Shown: in pieces, positions 57,691 through 64,000 of the stretch
Position numbering within the stretch: the first letter of the stretch is position 1
Layout: each line of letters opens with the position of its first letter
NCBI GenBank assembly: GCA_036365145.1
Contig: JAEOAD010002232.1
Span: 4,299,501 to 4,363,500, forward strand
Reading direction: 5' to 3'
Source: Orientallactaga sibirica
Taxonomy: Eukaryota; Chordata; Mammalia; Rodentia; Dipodidae
Length of the DNA: 64,000 nucleotides
Notes under the pieces: generated by a model
What the model saw: only the letters and a program-made list of their open reading frames with translations
The model's database searches: none
Told to the model about the DNA's origin: nothing
Position numbers and translations under genes: made by a program

Positions 57691-58309
57691 TAACTTGTTT
57701 AGCTGTACTATATATTAGTTTCCACTGTGACCTGGTATACATTACTAAATTGGTACAGTTGTATAGAAGGCCGGAAGTGCTATAATAAATACTAGATCCT
57801 GGCTTGTTTGTTGAGTCCTACCAAGCAAGGCCTATTTGTTGTAAACTGAAGTGCTCAGTCCTTCAGTATGTCATATTGCCATTTCAGAAAATCAAGACAC
57901 TGACATATCTATTAAACAGATATGGATGCTGTTTAGCGTTCCTCTTGAGCTTCAGAAAAAACTAAAGATTACATGAGAAATACCTATGAGCAGGTGATCA
58001 GGTCATACAATGCAATCTAGGATTCTAGGGTCTCTTAGAACCAAGTGGTATTGTCCATGATAACTGACTTTTCTTAGGTGTTAGCAATCTCTTTTTCTTA
58101 TTCATGAAGTCTAGGTTTCCAAACCTGAAAATCATGAATTTTATAGTTTTTAAGAACCACTGCACCAGTGATTAGTGACGCCCCCTTTTTGAAGATGCCC
58201 AAGAGACTGAAGTCAATTGCTCTGAGGAGGATGGAAGAAATTAAAGGATTGAGTAGATAAGGTTAGAGAGGATTGCTTACGTGATCACATACATGTTCAA
58301 AAGGCACTT

Positions 58310-58700
58310 GGCTGAACGTGGTAATACACACTTGTGATCTCAGCTAAAGTAGGAGGATCTTAGTATTCAAGGCCAGTCTGGGCTACATATTGAAACCATC
58401 TTAAAAAACAGATAGGCTTTCAATGATAAGATTCTCAGAGGCCATATTTTAGGTAGGTGGACTACACAAACATCTGAACTAGGAGAGGAAACAACCCTAC
58501 TAAGAGCTGAGGGTTGCCATTGGATGTTTATATGTATGACAAAGAAATACGTATTTACTCTTTTAGTTTTTCGAGGTAGGGTCTCACTCTATTCCAGGCT
58601 GACCTGGAATTCACTATGTAGTTTCAGGGTAGCCTTATACTCATGGGGATCCTCCTACCTCTTCTGGGATTAAAGGTGTGTGCTACCATGCCCAGTTTAG
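58310..58700. repeat. B1 copies
   Basis: Old sense B1-like remnant 58313-58410 and antisense B1 58565-58697. Confidence 0.75.
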
Positions 58701-58704
58701 GCAG

Positions 58705-58706
58705 CA

Positions 58707-58753
<47 letters not shown>

Positions 58754-58777
58754 TTCTTTCTTTCTTTCTTTCTTTTT
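58705..58777 (+). repeat. (CTTT)n microsatellite
   Basis: About 17 CTTT units with one interruption, directly next to an L1 tail. Confidence 0.95.
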
Positions 58778-59100
58778 TTATTATTATTTTTTATTGACTT
58801 TTATACTTACATACAAAAAAAAACCACACCTGATATTTCCCTTCCCTCCCCCCAGCATACTTTCTAAGATCCATTTATATCCATTTTTCTGTGTTGAGAT
58901 ATAGCTCTCCCAGTATCTTTGAACAAAAATGAAATGATGACCATTTTGCTGGTGCTTCAGAATTCCCTTGAATACCTGTTTGGTATGATGTGACTGTGTC
59001 AGTGAGAGGCTGTGTCTGAAATCTGTGAGGTTCTTTGGTATCTTCATGGATGAAGTCTGCGACACCATTATGGTGACTGAATCTGTTGCCTTTCTAGTAC
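58778..59100 (-). mobile_element. L1 3' UTR, antisense
   Basis: The 3' end variant ttatacttacatacaaaaaa, preceded by a (CTTT)n tract. The 94-codon minus-strand frame (58784-59068) is L1 UTR and is not a gene. Confidence 0.65.
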
Positions 59101-59104
59101 ATAT

Positions 59105-59322
59105 TTTTAAAATTTATTTTTATTTATTTATTTGAGAGAGGGAAAGTGGCAGAGAGAGTGAAAGAATGAAAATGGGTGTGCCAGGGCTTCCAGTCATTGC
59201 AAACAAACTCCAGATGCATGTGCCACCTTGTGTGTCTGGCTTATGTGGGTCCTGGGGAATCAAACTGAGGTCCTTTGGCTTTGCAGGCAAATGCCTTAAC
59301 TGCTAAGCCATCCCTCCAGCCC
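59105..59322 (-). repeat. DIP-like SINE
   Basis: Antisense, with right end taagccatccctccagccc. Confidence 0.87.
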
Positions 59323-59604
59323 TGACCACTTTCTTTATGACATTGTTAGGTTGACTATCGCTGCTGCTTTCTGCCCTAAAGTACCAACTTAAGTAGTTAC
59401 ACTAGGCTATGAAGGATGTAGGCTGCTCTATAAAACATCCTTGGTCTAATGAGTCTAATACTACCACTTGAGCCAGGGTCAGTTGTGAAGATGAGATGGA
59501 ATACTGAAAGAATGGCAAAGACATGTTTTCATTAATTGGAAGGCACTGAGGGAGGCCTTGTGCCTCAACCCTACAAAGAGGCCTTTCACTTTAATACCAT
59601 GAAA

Positions 59605-59988
59605 TCTATTTATTTTTATTTAATACAAAGTCTTAAAACTTAGCTGTGGCTCATCTGGAACTTGCTATGTAAAACAGGAACTTTTGATGAGCCTCCTCAG
59701 TGCTGAGATTATTATTATGGGTGCATGCCACCACGTGCAGCTCAACCTCCTGAAATTTTGTGGAAGAGACAGGCATAAATTCATATTGATCTGTTGTAAG
59801 CCTTAAAGCCACAGTGACCCTTAAAGAGTTATGTTAAACTTTTTTTTTTTTTTAGGTACAGTCTCATTCTAGCACAGGCTAACCTGGAATTCACTCTATA
59901 GTCTCAGGATAGCCTTGAATTCATGGCAATCCTCTTACCTCTGCCTCCTCAGTGCTGGGATTAAAGGCAAGCTCCACCACACCCAGCG
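59605..59988 (-). repeat. B1 copies
   Basis: Old antisense remnant 59620-59743 and antisense B1 59838-59988. Confidence 0.75.
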
Positions 59989-60817
59989 TATGTTGAACTT
60001 TTGAGCCTGAGGGATCTTGTTCCAATTCTAAGAGACAATAAAAGGCCACAAAGAGTTTGATTGTGGTTCTTGCTCATGGTTCTGAGTTACTGAACAGATT
60101 CTGCAGGGATAACTGATGTTATCATGGAATTTCCCATGAATGCTCTGAACGCAGTTGAATCTCTTTGACCTGAAATACATCCATACATGTATGACCTTCT
60201 TATAATATCCATTCATTGTGGACTAATGCACGTGGCTGCTACATTGGATGTACGAAGTAAATGGAATAGGAAATGGTATTAACTGCTTTGATAATAGTAG
60301 TCCCTGTACTCCTAAGGATCAAATGAAAGCAGGTTATTCACTGCTTTGCTCAATTTTAAGATGATGAAGAATTTTTATAAACCACTTTCATGCTTGTTAT
60401 TTTCAGGTTCCCTTGATCCAGGGAAGACAGTAAACAGCTCATAGCAAGGCTTGCAAGGAGATTAACAATAGGTGACCTTAGACACTGTCATCATCTTTAA
60501 CTCCTAGGACTTTCAGTTTTCAGTCTAATAGCCACATGAGAACATCTATGTTTTTATGGCCAAAAAAAATGGGTAAAAGGCTTTTTGCTTAGGGAGTTCT
60601 TTTGAGCAATAGAATTACTGCTTTTTGATTAAGTTATGAAATTTCTGTAAAACCCATGGAGCTATAAGTTTGGATGGGAAAGAATGGTTGGAAGGGAATG
60701 CTTCTTTGAGAAGATTTGTGTTGTAATTCAGCTGGCAAAAATCTCCACATAATTTCCTTCATTCTATCCAAAAGCCTTGCCAGTACCAACCCCCTTTTCC
60801 TAGTAACCTCTGTTTCT

Positions 60818-61440
60818 GAGCTGGACATGGTGGTACATACTAGGAATTTTAGTACTCAGGAGACTGATGCAGTGGCACCCCCAGTTCGAGGCCAGCCTGC
60901 ATACAGACCCTATCTCAAACATTACCGTCCAGCCACAAACAAATAAAACAAAACTGTAATTCCTTTTGTTTCTGATGGTGTTATTACCCACTCATGTTGA
61001 GGTTTTTTTTGTTGTTGTTGTTGTTTTGTTTTTTTTCTTTTCTTTTTCTTGGTAGGGTCTCACTCTGGTCCAGGCTGACCTGGAAATCACTATGTAGTCT
61101 CAGGGTAGCCTCCAACTCACAGTGATCCTCTTACCTCTGCTTCCTGAGTTCTGGGACTAAAGATGTGAGCCACCACACTTGGTGAAATTGAGGTTTTTAA
61201 GGAGAAACTGGAGTAGAGAGAGCCACAATAATGTGGAGGTTTATAAAGCTCATTTAAGAGAAATTGAACTGGGGGTGGTGGTGGCACACGCTTTTAATCC
61301 TAGCACTCGGGAGGCCAAAGTAGGAAGATCAGTGTGAGTTGAAGGCCACCCTGAGACTATATAGTTAATTCCAGGTCAGCCTGGACCAGAGTGAGACCCT
61401 AACTTGGGGGAAAAACAGAGAGAGGGAGAGAGAGAGAGAT
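60818..61440. repeat. B1 copies
   Basis: Old sense B1 60818-60925. Antisense B1 61000-61183. Sense B1 61270-61412 running into a GA-rich tail. Confidence 0.8.
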
Positions 61441-61959
61441 AGGGAGAGACTGAGGTTTTAGGGAAGGACTGGAGTAGAGAGAGCCACAAGCACATGGAAG
61501 ATAGAACTTAGGGGCATATATAGTGAGATTTAAAAGAAAATATACATAGCATCCACCTTGTGTTTCCCCACGAAAGGAAGTGTAAGAGCGCAAATGGTGG
61601 ATACTTAAGGAGGAATAGTAGAGGGAAAATATTAAAGCAGAGACCAAGAAATTCAGATGAGAAATAAGTAGTAAAAAGTTATATCCATGAATACTCAAAG
61701 TTTAGAGAAGTTATACAGGTAATAGTTCTAGAGTTAGAGAAGGCATCCATGTGGTAGATCTGAAGTGTAAAGGAAATACTGTGTGGTAGGTTCAGAGACC
61801 AGAAGGAAAACATACATGTAATTAAAGTGAGAAGTTACCCCAAGGTATAAAACAGATGCAAGTAGAGAAGTATTAAGACCAAGAAACAGTACTACAATTC
61901 CCCCCAACCAGCTGACTGAATAATAACAATGATTTTTGTTCATTAGCTTGTCTGGCTTT

Positions 61960-62340
61960 AATATTTTTTTAAATTTTAATTATTTACTTATTTATTTATT
62001 TGCAAGCAGAGAGAGAGATAGAAGAGAAGAAGACAGAGAGAGAATGGCACTCCAGGGCCTCTAGCCACTGCAAACGAATTCCAGATGCATGTGTGCTTGT
62101 GTATCTGGCTTACGTAGTCCTGGAGAAACAAACTGGGATCCTTTGGCTTCACAGGCAAATGCCTTAACTGCTAAGCCATTTCTCCAGCCCAGCTTGTTTG
62201 GTTTTAAAGGTCACAGTTTCTACTCTATTCAGAGAAAAGACAATGGAAAGCATTTGTAGCCACACACAAGATTTAAATAATTCTTTTGAAGTTTATTAAT
62301 GCATGCCTTTTTAAAAAGATTTTTTAAAGATTTCATTATT

Positions 62341-62387
<47 letters not shown>

Positions 62388-62575
62388 TTTGAGACAGAGA
62401 GAGGGAGAGTGAGAATGGACATTCCAGGGCCTCCAGCCACTGCAGATGAACCCCAGACATGTGTGCCCCCTTGTGCATCTGGCTTATGTGGGGCCTGGAG
62501 AATCGAACCAGGGTCCTTAGGCTTCACAGTCATGTACCTTAACTGCTAAGCCATCTCTCCAGCCCAATACATGCC
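61960..62575 (-). repeat. Two antisense DIP-like SINEs
   Basis: 61960-62190, and 62320-62575 with (TTTA)n at 62338-62390. The latter ends 312 bp before exon 6. Confidence 0.88.
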
Positions 62576-62887
62576 TTTTTAATTCTCAAAATTTGGTTGT
62601 CTATTCTTCCCTACCCTTACATGTGAATTCCTTGGATGAAGCTTCCCAGTATGAACTGTTACAAAGAAATGTCAACTTTATCTGCAATACTTGATTTCCT
62701 GTAAGAAGATTCATGCAGGATATCAGTATCTTTAATTTTTTATGGGAGAAAATTTATTTTCTGCCTTATGTGATTGCCAGGGCAAAATGAAAATAATATA
62801 ACAGAAATCAGGCAAGATCTTGTTTCTGTCTTGGAGAAAATTCCTCCCCATAACATTTGAAATAAATTTTCTTTTTTATGATTATAG

Positions 62888-63022
62888 GGTTATGCACCAC
62901 CACCTAAAAATGGGATTGAACAGAAGCGCCCTGGACGCCCCTTGAATATTACATCTTTAGTTAGGTTGTCTTCAGCTGTGCCAAATCAGATTTCTATTTC
63001 ATGGGCATCTGAAATTGGAAAG
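62888..63022 (+). CDS. PIAS2: PIAS2 exon 6: PINIT motif region
   Basis: A 135-nt exon (45 codons, phase 0 to 0). The acceptor is tatgattatag ending at 62887 and the donor is gtaagg at 63023. The translation begins GYAPPPKNGIEQKRPGRP and continues LNITSLVRLSSAVPNQISIS, then WASEIGK. It carries the motif that names the domain, here as PLNIT instead of the PINIT of PIAS1/3. I recall PLNIT as normal for PIAS2. The downstream continuation (NYSM..., rest of PINIT, SP-RING zinc finger, SUMO-interacting motif and C-terminus) lies beyond the window. This exon also preserves frame if skipped. Confidence 0.96.
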
Positions 63023-64000
63023 GTAAGGGGGCTCTTCTCTGGGTGGCATAAGAGGGTCTCAACTCAGTAATTCCACTGGCAGTTGACTTATTTTCTCTTA
63101 TGCTATTAGCTTTGTCAATTAGATTCTTGATGCTGTGGCAGAATATCTGATAGAAGCAATATAAGTGAAGAGAGGCTTATTTTAGTTCAAAATCTTGAGA
63201 GTGTTAGGTCCATCTTCATGGGGAAAGCATGGTAACAGGCAGCTCTTCAGTGATGACAGCATGAGGATGCTGCTTACTCATATCCTAGTGAACCAGGAAA
63301 TAGAGTGTACCTGAAGCATGGATGGGCTGTAAAACCTCAGTCCTCTCTCCTGCCACCCACTTCCTCTAGCAGGTTTCCACTTCTGAAGGTTTCTCCTGCA
63401 GTGCCACTAGCCGGGGACCAAGTGTCTAAACAGATGAGCCTATGGGGGCCCTTTCATGTTGAAACCATAACATTTCAATTCTTTAACTGTTGTTTCCATT
63501 TTAAAAAGAAAGAAATATGTGTGTTTCTATTTCTTAAGGTAATAGTTTCATTACAATTGTGTATGTGAGTGTTTCAGCAGTGCTTTTATAAACTGAAAGT
63601 CTTAAGTATTTATGAATGAACATAAAAATCAGTTTTATCATCCTTTGTGGAAAATGGTAAAATATACTCATCTTGTAATAAAAAATAATCAATTCCTGTG
63701 TATATATATGTATGTGCATATAATACATATATACATATACATGTATATATATTTCAGACAATATGTGGGCATTTCCTTAAAAATAACCCAATTGGATTTG
63801 TTTGTTTTGTACCTTCAGGTTAATGAACCTGGTTTTCTGCAGATGTTCAGTCTCAGAATGTATTAACATCAATTTTGAGATAGTTATTAAAGTAACAGGA
63901 AAATTTTCTGAATGTCAACCTGAGTGTTCCTGTTTCATGGAAATAAATGTAATATTCTTGTGTTACTGACAGAAATTGGGGCATATTTTTATAGTGGGAT
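63023..64000 (+). other. PIAS2: PIAS2 intron 6 (5' part)
   Basis: Begins gtaagg after exon 6 and contains a MaLR-like LTR at 63110-63470. The rest (63471-64000) is AT-rich, with a short TA-rich patch near 63690-63750. No further exon is seen. Confidence 0.85.
63110..63470 (-). mobile_element. ORR1/MaLR-like LTR
   Basis: Reads gctgtggcagaatatctgat ... cacttcctctagcaggt ... ttcatgttgaaaccataaca, the same order of blocks as 40690-41190. Confidence 0.65.

Larger units (their letters stand above)
56739..62887 (+). other. PIAS2: PIAS2 intron 5
   Basis: 6,149 bp (gtaagt...atag). It holds scattered SINEs and one L1 3' end. Nothing recognised at 56745-56885, 57090-57500, 57692-58305, 58412-58555, 59323-59600, 59991-60815, 61450-61955 (a purine-rich degenerate repeat, see findings) and 62576-62880. 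Confidence 0.9.

Overview
The window is intronic and exonic DNA from a rodent nuclear genome. The clearest landmark is the gene PIAS2 (PIASx, a SUMO E3 ligase of the PIAS family), which runs left to right on the + strand. Five consecutive coding exons can be placed to the base. They are exon 2 (18285-18756), exon 3 (35983-36067), exon 4 (55938-55988), exon 5 (56648-56738) and exon 6 (62888-63022). All have GT-AG borders and compatible phases, and together they give 834 nt, or 278 codons (about residues 9-286). They encode the SAP domain with its LXXLL motif and most of the PINIT domain. Exon 1 (start codon) lies left of the window. The SP-RING, SIM and C-terminal exons lie right of it.

The host is a rodent, and I infer a dipodoid (jerboa-like) species. 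The two dominant SINEs are a B1-type (7SL-derived) element and a longer tRNA-derived element that starts ggctggagagatggcttag and ends in a CT-rich tract plus an A-rich tail. The second resembles the DIP family described from jerboas. The species call is from memory of SINE families, not from a search.

Layout: 1-18284 is intron 1 (SINEs, several antisense L1 3' ends, old LTRs, microsatellites). 18757-35982 is intron 2, with a 7SK RNA retropseudogene at 19261-19422 (-), an ERVL-type LTR with a tRNA-Leu-like primer-binding site, and more L1 and MaLR copies. 36068-55937 is intron 3. It contains a Russian-doll locus at about 44465-53098, where a young MaLR element with nearly identical 389-bp LTRs sits inside an L1, and that L1 sits inside another L1. 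55989-56647 is intron 4, mostly three antisense B1 copies. 56739-62887 is intron 5, and 63023-64000 is the start of intron 6.

No other protein-coding gene is supported. Nearly all remaining open reading frames are translations of SINEs, L1 remnants, LTRs or microsatellites. I found no sign of a novel coding system. What is worth a second look is the transposon stratigraphy, the 7SK pseudogene, an inverted-B1 arrangement around an in-frame-skippable exon, and a few stretches I could not assign.
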